DNA of 64,000 nucleotides from Elusimicrobiota bacterium (GTDB lineage Bacteria; Elusimicrobiota; Elusimicrobia; UBA1565; UBA9628): the NCBI GenBank assembly GCA_023249675.1, contig JAHFCE010000004.1, positions 124,675 to 188,674 on the forward strand. The letters run 5' to 3'. The position numbers and the translations under genes are program-made. The notes under the pieces are model-generated. The model saw only the letters and a program-made list of their open reading frames with translations. It was not told the origin of the DNA and made no database searches. The first letter of the stretch is position 1; every line of letters starts with the position of its first letter. Positions 40,242 through 49,523 of this stretch are shown piece by piece.

Positions 40242-40775
40242 CTAGATTTTGACGCCCTTCTTTTGGGCGGCGATCACGATGTTCGCGCAGGCCTCGGCGT
40301 CGGAGAGGGCCTCATGGTGGTTGAGCGCGATGCCGAGCTTCTCGCAGACGTTGGGGAGCTTGGTCGGATAAATCTTCCAGACCTCGCGGGCGAGGCGCAC
40401 GGTGCAGACGAAGCGGTGCGCAGGTTTGGGGATGCCTGCGGCTGCGCAGCAGGCGGTCAGCACGCCGTTGTCGAAGGGCGCGTTGTGCGCGGCGAGGAAA
40501 TGCGCTCCTTCAAGGATCGGAGCGAGCGCGGGCCAGGCCTGGCCGAAAGTCGGCTGATGGGCGACCATGGCGGGTTTGATGCCGTGGATGTAGGTGAACT
40601 CGAAATCGGGCGGGGCGGGGCTAAAGAGATCTCCGCTGTCGATGCGGGGCGGCTGGATGAGCTGCACGGCTTTTTTCGTGATCAGGCCGCGCTCGACGCG
40701 CACGAGGCCGACCGAGCAGGCGGAGTCCTGGCCGCGGTCCGCCGTTTCGAAGTCGATGGCGACGAAGACGGACAT
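40242..40775 (-). CDS. DnaQ-like 3'-5' exonuclease
   Basis: 177 residues. All three exonuclease motifs of the DEDDh group are visible: VAIDFETAD (Asp, Glu), LAAHNAPFDNGVL (Asp) and HHEALSDAEACA (His, Asp). It begins right after the lysC stop with no gap. Single-domain proteins of this kind act as proofreading-like or RNA-trimming nucleases; it is too short to say whether it is a DNA polymerase III epsilon homologue. Probably the last gene of the threonine operon by position. Confidence 0.9.
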   Translation of the reverse strand: MSVFVAIDFETADRGQDSACSVGLVRVERGLITKKAVQLIQPPRIDSGDLFSPAPPDFEFTYIHGIKPAMVAHQPTFGQAWPALAPILEGAHFLAAHNAPFDNGVLTACCAAAGIPKPAHRFVCTVRLAREVWKIYPTKLPNVCEKLGIALNHHEALSDAEACANIVIAAQKKGVKI

Positions 40776-42014
40776 TTATCTTTTGCCTTTGGCGAGACCG
40801 TAGGCCTTGTGCAGCGCCTTCAGCGCCGACTCGCCCTGGCCCAAATCCACGACGCAGGACACCCGGAGATCGGACGCCGAGATCATGTGAATGTTGATCT
40901 TGTGCGCGGCCAAAGCCGCGAACATCGTCGCGGCGATTTTTGGATTGTGGCGAAACCCCGTCCCAATGGCGGAGATCTTCGCCACTTGTTCATTCAGATC
41001 CACGCGCTCGGCCCGCAGTTGCTTCGCGACGCCCTCCAGGGTTTTCTTCGCCTTGGCCGCGAACGCCTTCGGCGTCATGAAGGACATGTCGTTGACGCCG
41101 CGGTGGCTCGGCGCCGATTGGATGATCAGGTCCACCGGAATATCGGCGGCGGCAAGCGCCGTCAGGACTCGCGCCGCGACGCCCGGTTGATCGGGCACCC
41201 CGACGATGGTCAGGCGCACCTCGCTTTTGTCGAGGGCGAGGCTTGAGACGAACGCTTTTTCCAGCATAAGCTTCTCCTTGGCGACTATTAAGGTTCCGGC
41301 CGTAGGCCGGAACGCGGAGCGGACGTGGATCTCGATGCCGAAGCGCTCGGCGACTTCCATCGAACGGGCCTGCATGACCTGCGCGCCGGAACCCGCGAGT
41401 TCCAGCATCTCCTCGAAGGAAATGCGGGACAGTTTGCGCGCGTCGTGCACGATGCGCGGGTCGGCGGTGTAGACGCCCTTCACGTCCGAGAAAATCTCGC
41501 AGCGCCCGGTTTTGAGGAACGCGGCGAGGGCCACCGCGGTGAGGTCGGAGCCGCCGCGGCCGAGCGTGATCGTGTCGCCGTTGGGCGCCAAACCCTGGAA
41601 GCCGGCGACCGCGACGATGCGGCCCGCGGCGAGATGCTTCAGAATGACGCGCGCGCGGATGCGGCGGATCTGTGCGCGCGAGGCGTCGCCGATGGCGTCG
41701 ATGCCGGCTTGCGGCCCGGTGAGCGAGATCGCCGCGGCGCCGCGGGCTCGGCAGGCCATCGCGAACAGCGCGATGCCGACCTGTTCGCCGGTCGCGATCA
41801 GCTGATCGAGCTCGCGGTCATCGGGCCGAGGCGTGATGCGCTCGGCCAAGGCGATCAGTTCATCGGTCATGTCTCCGGGCGCGGAGACCACGACGACGAC
41901 GCCAAAGCCCTTGCGGCGTTCGCTGATCGCGCGCTCGGCGGCGCGCTGGATCTTCTCGGGGTCGGCGACCGAGGTGCCGCCGAACTTCATGACGATGATT
42001 TTTTTCGTGGTCAT
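40776..42014 (-). CDS. lysC: Aspartate kinase
   Basis: 412 residues. IVMKFGGTSVADPEKIQRAA opens the kinase domain; LGRGGSDLTAVALAAFLKTG and FSDVKGVYTADPRI are family signatures. Two C-terminal ACT domains (VRLTIVGVPDQPGVAARVLT and a second near AKISAIGTGFRHNPKIAA) suggest feedback control by lysine and/or threonine. It phosphorylates aspartate at the head of the lysine, threonine and methionine routes. Overlaps thrB by 4 bases. Confidence 0.96.
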   Translation of the reverse strand: MTTKKIIVMKFGGTSVADPEKIQRAAERAISERRKGFGVVVVVSAPGDMTDELIALAERITPRPDDRELDQLIATGEQVGIALFAMACRARGAAAISLTGPQAGIDAIGDASRAQIRRIRARVILKHLAAGRIVAVAGFQGLAPNGDTITLGRGGSDLTAVALAAFLKTGRCEIFSDVKGVYTADPRIVHDARKLSRISFEEMLELAGSGAQVMQARSMEVAERFGIEIHVRSAFRPTAGTLIVAKEKLMLEKAFVSSLALDKSEVRLTIVGVPDQPGVAARVLTALAAADIPVDLIIQSAPSHRGVNDMSFMTPKAFAAKAKKTLEGVAKQLRAERVDLNEQVAKISAIGTGFRHNPKIAATMFAALAAHKINIHMISASDLRVSCVVDLGQGESALKALHKAYGLAKGKR

Positions 42015-42937
42015 GACGAACGCTCGACGCGCACCCCTTGATGATCGACGCTTAATTCAAGCGAGCGGGACTTCACGCGCTGGGCGGCGAAGGCGCGGCG
42101 GAGGGCCTCGCCGACGCGGCGGCCGGAGCCGCCCGCCACGAGTGCCAACACCGAGGGGCCGGAGCCGGAGAGCGCCGCGCCCGCCGCGCCGGCCTCGACC
42201 GCGGCGGCGAGCGCGTTCGCAAGGCCGGGAACGAGGCGCGCGCGATAGGGCTGGTGCAGGCGGTCGGCCATCAAGCCGTTGAGGCCGCGCGTGCGTCCCG
42301 TCTCGAGGGCGCGCACGAGCAGGATCGCACGCGAGACGTTGAACACGGCGTCGTTCAAAGGAACTGTCTTTGGAAGAGCGGCGCGGGCCCTCTTCGTCGC
42401 GAGTTCGAACTCGGGCACGCCGACGACGGCGGAGAACGAGGGGTGGATGTTGAGGCGTTGGGCGCTGAAGCGTCCGTTCTCGACGAGGCTCGCGGTGAGG
42501 CCGCCATGGACGCAGGGCGCGACGTTGTCGGGATGGCCCTCGAGCTTCACGGCCAGGGACTCGAGCTCGTCCTCGGAACAGCGCAGCGTGCCGAACAGGT
42601 GCGCGCCCGCCCACAGGCCCGCGATCGCGGCGGCGGCGGATGAGCCCAGGCCGCGCGCGAGCGGGATGCGGTTGACGGCCTTGAAGAGGAGGCGGCCGGG
42701 CAGGCGCTTGGGAAGGATCAGGCGGGCGGCTTGGACGATCCGGTTGCTCTCGCCGCGCGGCAAGGTCGCCGCGCCTTCGCCTGCGACTTCGATGAGGGCG
42801 CTTCCACTGCCCTCGACCAATTCCAAGGTCAATTCATTGCGCAGGTCGAGGGCCAGGCCCAGGCAGTCGAAGCCGGGCCCGAGATTGCTCGTCGAGGCGG
42901 GCACGGACACCGTCACGCGCGCGAGGATCTTCGTCAC
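42011..42937 (-). CDS. thrB: Homoserine kinase
   Basis: 308 residues. GHMP kinase with [20 protein letters not shown] at the N-terminus, ATP-loop [20 protein letters not shown] and the C-terminal [17 protein letters not shown]. Phosphorylates homoserine for threonine synthase, in the cytoplasm. Overlaps both neighbours by 4 bases, so translation is coupled through hom-thrC-thrB-lysC. Confidence 0.96.
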   Translation of the reverse strand: MTKILARVTVSVPASTSNLGPGFDCLGLALDLRNELTLELVEGSGSALIEVAGEGAATLPRGESNRIVQAARLILPKRLPGRLLFKAVNRIPLARGLGSSAAAAIAGLWAGAHLFGTLRCSEDELESLAVKLEGHPDNVAPCVHGGLTASLVENGRFSAQRLNIHPSFSAVVGVPEFELATKRARAALPKTVPLNDAVFNVSRAILLVRALETGRTRGLNGLMADRLHQPYRARLVPGLANALAAAVEAGAAGAALSGSGPSVLALVAGGSGRRVGEALRRAFAAQRVKSRSLELSVDHQGVRVERSS

Positions 42938-43947
42938 AGCTTGATCCTTCCCCCGGCTTTCACGCGGCGGATCTTCGGCGCGAAGCGCGCGGCGATGCCC
43001 GGGTCCTTGAGGCCGTTGCCCGTCAGAACGCAGACGGTGACGCCGCGCGGCGCCCGGCCGTTTTTGCCGAGCTTGATCAGGCCCGCGACCGAGGCGGCGG
43101 ACGCGGGTTCGCAGAAAATACCCTCGGCGCGGCCGAGGAAACGGCAGGCGGCGAGGATCTCGGCGTCCGTGACCTTGCCGATGGCGCCTCCGGATTCGTC
43201 GCGGGCGGCGATGGCGCCGTTCCAGGAGACCGGGCGGCCGATGCGGATCGCGGTGGCGAGGGTCGTCGGGTTCGCGACGGGCCTGCCCGACACGAGGGGT
43301 GCCGCGCCTGCGGCCTGCCAGCCGAACATACGGGGCTTCGCCCCGCCCTCTTGATAACCTTTCCAGTAAGCGGTGATGTTTCCGGCGTTGCCGACCGGGA
43401 TGAAATGGTTGTCCGGCGCGCGGCCGAGCTGCTCGAGGATTTCGAAGGCGGCCGTTTTCTGGCCTTCGATGCGGAATGGGTTCGAGGAGTTGACGAGGGC
43501 GAAGCCCCGCGTCTTCGCGGCCTCGTTGGCCAGGACGAGGGCCTGGTCGAAGTTGCCGGCGACCTCGATGATCTCAGCGCCGTGCATCACGGCCTGCGCG
43601 AGCTTGCCCGCGGCGACCTTGCCCCGGGGCAGGAACACGATGCAGCGCAGGCCCGCGCGCGCGGCGTACGCCGCGGCGGAGGCCGAGGTGTTGCCCGTGG
43701 AGGCGCACAGCACGCCGCGCGCGCGCGCCTCGACGGCCTTCGAGATCGCGAGCGTCATGCCGCGGTCTTTAAACGATCCTGTCGGGTTCATGCCCTCGAT
43801 TTTGAGGAACACGGAGCCGGGAGGAAGATTGGCCGCCTTCGCCACGCGGTCGGCCCGCACCAGCGGCGTATTACCCTCGCCGAGGGTGATGATGGGAGTG
43901 CGGGCGGTCACCGGCAGACGCTCGCGCCAGCGCTCGATCAAAGACAT
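42934..43947 (-). CDS. thrC: Threonine synthase
   Basis: 337 residues from ATG 43947, which overlaps the hom stop by 4 bases; the frame extends 8 codons further but without support. Fold-type II PLP enzyme: [20 protein letters not shown] contains the PLP Lys, followed by [17 protein letters not shown] and a phosphate-binding loop [14 protein letters not shown]. Converts O-phosphohomoserine to threonine. Short compact form, as in many bacteria and archaea. Confidence 0.95.
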   Translation of the reverse strand: MSLIERWRERLPVTARTPIITLGEGNTPLVRADRVAKAANLPPGSVFLKIEGMNPTGSFKDRGMTLAISKAVEARARGVLCASTGNTSASAAAYAARAGLRCIVFLPRGKVAAGKLAQAVMHGAEIIEVAGNFDQALVLANEAAKTRGFALVNSSNPFRIEGQKTAAFEILEQLGRAPDNHFIPVGNAGNITAYWKGYQEGGAKPRMFGWQAAGAAPLVSGRPVANPTTLATAIRIGRPVSWNGAIAARDESGGAIGKVTDAEILAACRFLGRAEGIFCEPASAASVAGLIKLGKNGRAPRGVTVCVLTGNGLKDPGIAARFAPKIRRVKAGGRIKL

Positions 43948-45245
43948 CAGGCCATCATCCGCATCGCGCAATGAGCGGGCTTCACCGAGGAGAGCGACAG
44001 GATGCGCTTGCGCGCTCGCTCGAAGCGTCCGCGCTCGGCTGGATGCGTGATGATCATCACGGGCACCGAGCGCCGTCCGGAGGCCGGGTCTTGGTGGATG
44101 GCGGAGATCGAGACGCCCGCGTTTGCGAGCGCGTCGGCGATGCGGGCCAAGGCGCCGGGCCGGTCGAGGACCTCGATGCGTAGGTAATAGGAGGAGACCG
44201 CGTGGTCAGGGGAGGTCAAGCGCAGGCGCCGCGAAGCGGCCGCGGCGCCGGGCAGGCCGCCTTGGATGTCGCGCGCCAGCACGAACACGTCGGCGAGAAC
44301 CGCCGAGGCGGTCGGCCCGGCACCCGCGCCCTGGCCGTAGAACATCAAGTCGCCGGCGGACGCGGTGTGGACGAGCAGGGCGTTGTACTGGCGGCGCACC
44401 GCGGCAAGCGGGTGGCCGAGAGGCAGCAAGGTCGGGGCGACGGCGGCCGCGACCGCGGGCGCGGCCGGCTTGCCGGAAAAGCGCAGAGAGGCGACGAGCC
44501 TGACGGCCATGCCCAGGCGCTCGCGCGCGAAGGACAGGTCGCGCGCGGTCACGGACTCGATGCCCGCGACGGGAAACGCCCCCGGCCTGAGCCAGCCGCC
44601 GGTGACGAGGCCGGCGAGCACGGAGAGCTTCTGCGCGGAGTCCCGGCCGGAGAGGTCGAGGCGCGGGTCTTTCTCGGCGAAGCCGAGGGTTTGCGCTTCG
44701 GCGAGCGCCTGTTCGGGGGTCGCGCCTTCCTCGCCGCGCGAGAGAATGTAGTTGGTCGTTCCGTTGAGGATGCCGTCGAGGCCGAGCACGCGGTCGCCCG
44801 AAAAGGACAATTCGAGCGCTCTCAGGACCGGGATGCCGCCGGCGACGCTGCCCTCGAACGCGAGACGCGCGCCGCCGGCGCGTGCGGCGTGCGTGAGAGC
44901 GGGCCAGGCGTGGGCGAGCAGGCGCTTGTTGGCCGTGACAAGCGCCTTGCCGCGGCCGAGGGCGGCGAGCGCGAAGCGCTTGGGCGTCTCAAGGCCGCCG
45001 AGAAGTTCGACGAACAGGTCGGCCTCGGCGCGCCGGACCATGTCGAGCGGATCGCGGTAGCGGACGACGGAAGCGGGCAAGCCCAGCGCGCGGGCCTCGC
45101 GCTCGGCGGCGCGGTCGGCGACAGCGACGAGGCGCAGCTCGGCCCCGAGGCGTTCCTTGAGTTCTGCGCGCCGCGCGCGCAGCAGGCGGACGGTCTCCCG
45201 GCCGACGGTGCCGAGCCCGGCCACGGCGATGTTGATGGCGTTCAC
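43947..45245 (-). CDS. hom: Homoserine dehydrogenase with ACT domain
   Basis: 432 residues, GTG start. NAD(P)-binding [15 protein letters not shown], substrate region [30 protein letters not shown] and a C-terminal ACT domain ([20 protein letters not shown]), so likely threonine-regulated. Reduces aspartate semialdehyde to homoserine. TAGAAT lies exactly 6 bases before the start, so the operon has its own promoter inside the end of the lipoprotein gene. Confidence 0.97.
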   Translation of the reverse strand: MNAINIAVAGLGTVGRETVRLLRARRAELKERLGAELRLVAVADRAAEREARALGLPASVVRYRDPLDMVRRAEADLFVELLGGLETPKRFALAALGRGKALVTANKRLLAHAWPALTHAARAGGARLAFEGSVAGGIPVLRALELSFSGDRVLGLDGILNGTTNYILSRGEEGATPEQALAEAQTLGFAEKDPRLDLSGRDSAQKLSVLAGLVTGGWLRPGAFPVAGIESVTARDLSFARERLGMAVRLVASLRFSGKPAAPAVAAAVAPTLLPLGHPLAAVRRQYNALLVHTASAGDLMFYGQGAGAGPTASAVLADVFVLARDIQGGLPGAAAASRRLRLTSPDHAVSSYYLRIEVLDRPGALARIADALANAGVSISAIHQDPASGRRSVPVMIITHPAERGRFERARKRILSLSSVKPAHCAMRMMA

Positions 45246-45249
45246 CCGT

Positions 45250-46110
45250 CTATTCTACTAAAGGGGGCGGTGCTGCCTGCGCTGGAGCGGAGGACAATTC
45301 GACTCCCCCCGGCGGAGCCGCTTCGATCGCGATGGGCGGCGGCGGCGGGATCAGCCCGGCGTCCCGCGCGAGACCGGCCGCGATGCGATCGGCGAGCGGC
45401 GCGGACAGGGCGTAGAGACGGTCCGTCAACTCTGCGGGGGCGGCGCGGAACTCCGTCAGCGTCGAAGACGAGGTCGTGTCGCTTAGGCGCTCCTCGCGGC
45501 TCCACAGCATGCGCGCGGTGTCGGCGCGGTAGGCGCGCGAAGCGGCGGAGAGCAGGGGCACAGTCCGGTCCTGTTCGTCGGGCTCGAGGCCGAAGGAGAG
45601 GTTCACATCCAAGATGACCGCGTCATCGAGCGCGAGCAGCTTCGAGTAGTCGCGCGGGGAGATTTTGCCCGCGTCGGTGAAGTAGTATTTGCGGCGCCAG
45701 TCGAGCTGGTCGGCGGCGGCGTTCCAGCCCTTGCGCTGCAGCGGGGGGATGCCGGCCTCGGCCGCGGTCTGCACGGTTCCGTTGTGCGCGGCCTTGAGTC
45801 CCTTGATGAGCTCCGCCTCGACGGCCTGGTCGTAGCGCGGGCGGGGGAGATAGGGCTGGATCTCCTTAGAAAGGTCGTTGATTCGGTCCTCCTGGACGCC
45901 CTGCAGGAAGGTGCCCAGCGGCATGAGTTTTAGAGCTGTTTCCGCCTTGGAGTCGGGGTCGGCGACGATCCAGGGGCCCGGGGATTGATACACCATGACG
46001 ATCAGGCGCTGTCCGGGCTTGACCGCACCGCGCGGATTGGGGGGCGCTTCAACGGTGACGCAGGACGCGAGGAGCAGGGAGAGACCGACGAGGGCGAGAG
46101 ATCGGCGCAT
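45250..46110 (-). CDS. Lipoprotein of unknown function
   Basis: 286 residues; signal peptide with lipobox LLASC at about residues 13-17. The mature part contains GQRLIVMVYQSPGPWIVADP and LDDAVILDVNLSFGLEPDEQ, mixed alpha/beta, and a Pro-rich end. No family recognised. It is divergent from the cyclophilin lipoprotein with only 30 bases between start codons. Since hom starts 4 bases after its stop, read-through into the threonine operon is possible. Confidence 0.75.
   Translation of the reverse strand: MRRSLALVGLSLLLASCVTVEAPPNPRGAVKPGQRLIVMVYQSPGPWIVADPDSKAETALKLMPLGTFLQGVQEDRINDLSKEIQPYLPRPRYDQAVEAELIKGLKAAHNGTVQTAAEAGIPPLQRKGWNAAADQLDWRRKYYFTDAGKISPRDYSKLLALDDAVILDVNLSFGLEPDEQDRTVPLLSAASRAYRADTARMLWSREERLSDTTSSSTLTEFRAAPAELTDRLYALSAPLADRIAAGLARDAGLIPPPPPIAIEAAPPGGVELSSAPAQAAPPPLVE
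45252..45257 (-). promoter_or_regulatory. -10 box of the hom-thrC-thrB-lysC operon (leaderless type)
   Basis: TAGAAT on the minus strand, 6 bases before GTG 45245, just past the stop of the upstream lipoprotein gene. Confidence 0.45.
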
Positions 46111-46128
46111 GGGTTGATCCTAAGGATA

Positions 46129-46134
46129 TATAAT
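46129..46134 (+). promoter_or_regulatory. -10 box of the cyclophilin lipoprotein gene (leaderless type)
   Basis: Perfect TATAAT, then exactly 6 bases, then GTG 46141. With only 30 bases between the two divergent start codons there is no room for an untranslated leader on this side. Confidence 0.6.
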
Positions 46135-46140
46135 CGGGGC

Positions 46141-47862
46141 GTGCGCGCGCTTGCTCTCGCCGGTCTCATCGTCCTGTCGGCCTGCGGCACGGCGCCGCGT
46201 AAAGCTCCCGCGACTTTGGCGGAAGCTCGCGCCGCCCTGCAGTCCGACGACGCCGCGGCGCGCGCGAGGGCCGCGTGGGACTTGGGCCAGATCGGCCTGG
46301 CCGAGAGGGACGAGGGCGCGCCCGAGCCGGCCACCGCGATTTCACTGCGCGGGGCCGCGGTCGCGGCCTTGATTCCCAGTGTCTTGGACCCCGAGGCCCC
46401 GGTGCGGCGCGCCGTTGTCGGTGCGCTGGGCAAGGTCGGCGGCCCCGAGGTCGAGGACGCGCTGCTGTCCGCGGGCACCGACGTAGACGCAGGCGTGCGC
46501 GGAGAAATCGCCTTGGCGTTGTTTCGGCGCCGGTTTCTCAAGCGCGTGCCCGAGTACTCGACCGCGAGCGTGAATAAACTTTTGACGCTGGCCGCTGATC
46601 CCGATCCCGAAGTCCGTTGGCGCGCGGTGTATGCCTTCACGCGTTTCCCCGATGTCCGGGCGGAGAAGATGTTGGCGGCCGCGGAGAGGGACGCCGACGC
46701 GGCCACCCGCCTTTTTGCCGTTCGATCCCTTGCAAAGCTTGGCCGTTCCGCGGATCCGGCTGTGCTTTCGGACCCCGATCTCTACGTCCGCGCCGAGGCC
46801 GTCGCTTCGTTCGGCGCCGCCAAGGCCGCCGCGGATCTGCCCATTTCTATTTTTTCCGATCCGTCCGCTCATGTCCGCGCCGCCGCGGCCGACGCCGTCG
46901 CCGCGACGGGCGCATCCAGGCTCGCGGACCGTCTCGAAAAAATGGCGGATGGAGATAGCCCAATGCCGCGCGGCCGCGCCTTGCTCGCGCTGGCCAAGCT
47001 TCGCGGCGGCGCCGAAGCCGCGCGTCTTGCGCGCGCGCGCCGGAACCCGCATTGGTGGATTCGCTCCAAGGCCTACGAAGCGAGCGCCGCTTTGCCGGAC
47101 GCCGCCGCGATCCTCAACGCGGGCGTCGCGGATGCGGACGCGCGGGTCGCCGCGCAGGCGCTTGACAGTTTGGCCGCCTCGACTTCACCGCTTGCCGCCG
47201 CCGCGATCGAGAGAGTCCTGCGCGATCCGCAGTCTCAACTGGAGCTTCTGGGCACGGCCGTCGACGCCGCGGGCGAGCGCAAGTCTGCGGCGTTCGCCGC
47301 GGCCCTGCGCATGGCGCGGCGGCGCGGGGATCTCACCGCGGAAATTCGCGACGCGCTGCGCCAGGCGCTCAAGGCTTCCGGCGTCAAGGTTTCGGCCGGG
47401 TCCGCGCTCGACGCGCCGAAGACGTTCGCGCCGCTGTCCGCGCCGCAAACCTTAATTCTGGACACCGAAAAAGGCACGGTCGAGCTTCTGCTCGATGCCG
47501 CGGCCGCGCCCAACACCGCCGCCGCGATCGCGGCGATGGCGCGCCGGGGCGTCTACGATGGGACGATCTGGCATCGCGTCGTGACCGCCTTCGTCGTGCA
47601 GGGCGGCGATCCGCGCGGGTCGGGTTGGGGCGACGCCGGCTTTCGGCTCGCGGACGAGGTCAACCCGGCGCCTTTCCTGCGCGGAACGCTCGGCATGCCC
47701 AAGGCCGGGCCGGACACGGGCGGCTGCCAGTTGTTCGTGAGCCTCGTGCCCGCGCCGCATCTCGACGGCCGCTACACCGCCTTCGGCCATGTGGTCTCGG
47801 GCATGGACGTCCTCGACGTCCTCGAGCCGGGCGACAAGATACTAAGAGCGCGTCTTCGCTAA
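46141..47862 (+). CDS. HEAT-repeat lipoprotein with C-terminal cyclophilin-type prolyl isomerase
   Basis: 573 residues from GTG 46141, fixed by TATAAT 6 bases upstream. Lipobox LSAC at about residue 14. Residues about 20-430 are HEAT repeats (AAWDLGQIGLAE, VRRAVVGALGKVG, VRWRAVYAFTRFP and more). The last 140 residues are a cyclophilin domain: LILDTEKGTVELLLD, NTAAAIAAMARRGVYDGTIWHRV, FVVQGGDPRGSGWG, GTLGMPKAGPDTGGCQLFVS, DGRYTAFGHVVSGMDVLD. It probably assists folding at a membrane surface, with the HEAT part as docking surface. Ends in a convergent overlap of 21 bases. Confidence 0.9.
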   Translation: MRALALAGLIVLSACGTAPRKAPATLAEARAALQSDDAAARARAAWDLGQIGLAERDEGAPEPATAISLRGAAVAALIPSVLDPEAPVRRAVVGALGKVGGPEVEDALLSAGTDVDAGVRGEIALALFRRRFLKRVPEYSTASVNKLLTLAADPDPEVRWRAVYAFTRFPDVRAEKMLAAAERDADAATRLFAVRSLAKLGRSADPAVLSDPDLYVRAEAVASFGAAKAAADLPISIFSDPSAHVRAAAADAVAATGASRLADRLEKMADGDSPMPRGRALLALAKLRGGAEAARLARARRNPHWWIRSKAYEASAALPDAAAILNAGVADADARVAAQALDSLAASTSPLAAAAIERVLRDPQSQLELLGTAVDAAGERKSAAFAAALRMARRRGDLTAEIRDALRQALKASGVKVSAGSALDAPKTFAPLSAPQTLILDTEKGTVELLLDAAAAPNTAAAIAAMARRGVYDGTIWHRVVTAFVVQGGDPRGSGWGDAGFRLADEVNPAPFLRGTLGMPKAGPDTGGCQLFVSLVPAPHLDGRYTAFGHVVSGMDVLDVLEPGDKILRARLR

Positions 47863-49320
47863 ACCCGACTCGAGCGCGCGTCGGCGCGCCTTTTCGAGAT
47901 ACTGCCGGGCAAGCTCCGGGTCGGAGGAACGAAAACGCCGCGCGAGAAGGCTATATCCCTCGACGCTCAAGGCCGGCATGCGCGCGCGCTGATCGGCGAG
48001 GACCTGGCGGTAGTAGCGGGACTCCGTGTGAGCGAACAGCGCATAGGTGGCGGAGGAATCGTCGACCCTTGATTCGAGGTAGGCGTCCAGGTCGTCTAGG
48101 AAGAGGCTATAGTTGGACAGGTCATACACGGCAGCCAGCGGGTCGGCCCGGAGCTTCTCATGGACATACAGTCGGTCGGCGATGTTGGCTTCGTACTCGA
48201 GCTCCACGGTCAGGTAGCGGTGGAGCTGGCGGGGAAAGCGCTCGAGCTGGCCGGGCTGGATGACTTTGCGGAACTGAAGGGCGTGAAACAGTTCGTGGAA
48301 GAGCAGCTCGTCCGCCTCGCGTGCCAGCTGCCCCCGCTTTTCCGGGGTCGCGAGGAACTCCTTCACGGTCCAGCCGCGGGACGTGATCACGGCAGGATCC
48401 AGGAAAACGCCGTTGAGCACCGGGAAGGAAAAGCCATCCGCATTGTTCAGGCGCGCGATGAAGAATTTCGGCGGCCGCAGGACGCCGAAGCGATCTCTGA
48501 GGCCGTCGAGAAGCTTGCGTCCTTCGCTGTTCTTGGAGAGCACCGCGACGACCTCACGGCCGAAATCGGGATCGACGGCGCGCACCTCGCGGCTCGGGAC
48601 GACGAGGCGCGCTCCCGTCTCGATGATGTCGCGCGAGAACAAGAGAGGGGTGATCCCCAGGACGACGCCCAGGAGCAGGCCGAAGCCCGTCATCGCGGCT
48701 TTTGCGCGACGAGGGCGGTTCTTGGCTGGGCCCGTCGTACGGCGCGCCGCGCGGCGCGCCACGGCGTTGATCGCCCACAGCGCGCCGGCTCCGGCGGCGG
48801 CGGCCGCCGCCGTGTAGACCATCATGAGAGCCGGCGCCGCCTGGAGAACGACCGGCGCGGCGATCGCCGCGGCGGCGCCCGCGGCGACGGCGGTCTTGAA
48901 GCGGACCTTTTCCGTCCGGGCGAGCTGAGAGGGTCGCGGCGTGGAGGGCGGCGCGGATTCGCCGGGGAGAGCCGGGGCGCTTTCCGGTCGCGCGCCGTCG
49001 AAGCGCAGGCGGGCGCCAGGCTCCGGCTTTGCATCGGCGGAGAGCCCCGCGAGGCTTTCGAGGGGCGTCTCGGGCACCCGCCCCGGGTTGGGGATTGCAG
49101 CGGGCGTCGCGGGAATGGGCGTCGGGAGAGCGGCCGGCACGCCCGCGATGGAGGGCGCGGCCGGGAAAACCGCGGGTTCGGCCATGCGTGCCGAGAGCGG
49201 AGCCGGCGCGGAGGGAATGCTTCGGGGCGCCTCCGGCCGCGCGATCGGCGTCGCCGCCCGGGCGACCTCTCCCGAGACGAGCAACAACGAAAGAAGCGCC
49301 GCTGCGGCCTTTCTGATCAT
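47842..49320 (-). CDS. Exported membrane HEXXH metallopeptidase-like protein with leader box
   Basis: 492 residues; TATAGT lies 6 bases before the ATG. Signal peptide (1-22), Pro/Ala-rich stretch, box GARLRFDGAR (FDG at 107-109). Two hydrophobic segments (about 140-190 and 205-225) precede the catalytic part: HELFH at 342-346 in LFHELFHALQFRK and a Glu in VELEYEANIADRL about 25 residues later, the zinc-peptidase set. The C-terminal 120 residues are helical. Likely a membrane zinc protease; family not identified. Confidence 0.78.
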   Translation of the reverse strand: MIRKAAAALLSLLLVSGEVARAATPIARPEAPRSIPSAPAPLSARMAEPAVFPAAPSIAGVPAALPTPIPATPAAIPNPGRVPETPLESLAGLSADAKPEPGARLRFDGARPESAPALPGESAPPSTPRPSQLARTEKVRFKTAVAAGAAAAIAAPVVLQAAPALMMVYTAAAAAAGAGALWAINAVARRAARRTTGPAKNRPRRAKAAMTGFGLLLGVVLGITPLLFSRDIIETGARLVVPSREVRAVDPDFGREVVAVLSKNSEGRKLLDGLRDRFGVLRPPKFFIARLNNADGFSFPVLNGVFLDPAVITSRGWTVKEFLATPEKRGQLAREADELLFHELFHALQFRKVIQPGQLERFPRQLHRYLTVELEYEANIADRLYVHEKLRADPLAAVYDLSNYSLFLDDLDAYLESRVDDSSATYALFAHTESRYYRQVLADQRARMPALSVEGYSLLARRFRSSDPELARQYLEKARRRALESGLAKTRS

Positions 49321-49326
49321 TCCCTG

Positions 49327-49332
49327 ACTATA
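49327..49332 (-). promoter_or_regulatory. -10 box of the 47842-49320 gene (leaderless type)
   Basis: TATAGT on the minus strand, exactly 6 bases before ATG 49320; no Shine-Dalgarno sequence. Confidence 0.5.
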
Positions 49333-49523
49333 ACGGGCAGAGAGCGCGATTCTCAGGACCGAATGGCGCTAGGGGGAGTCGCAAGAGTCCTAGGAAAAAT
49401 GAGGCCTTTCGACCCAGTGTTTTCAGCGTTGGAAGTATTGGGGATAATTCCCGGCGCCACGATGAAGCGTGAGGGGAGCCATCCGACGTCGGCCCGGGAT
49501 AGTTGTTTGCTACATTCTCCGCC

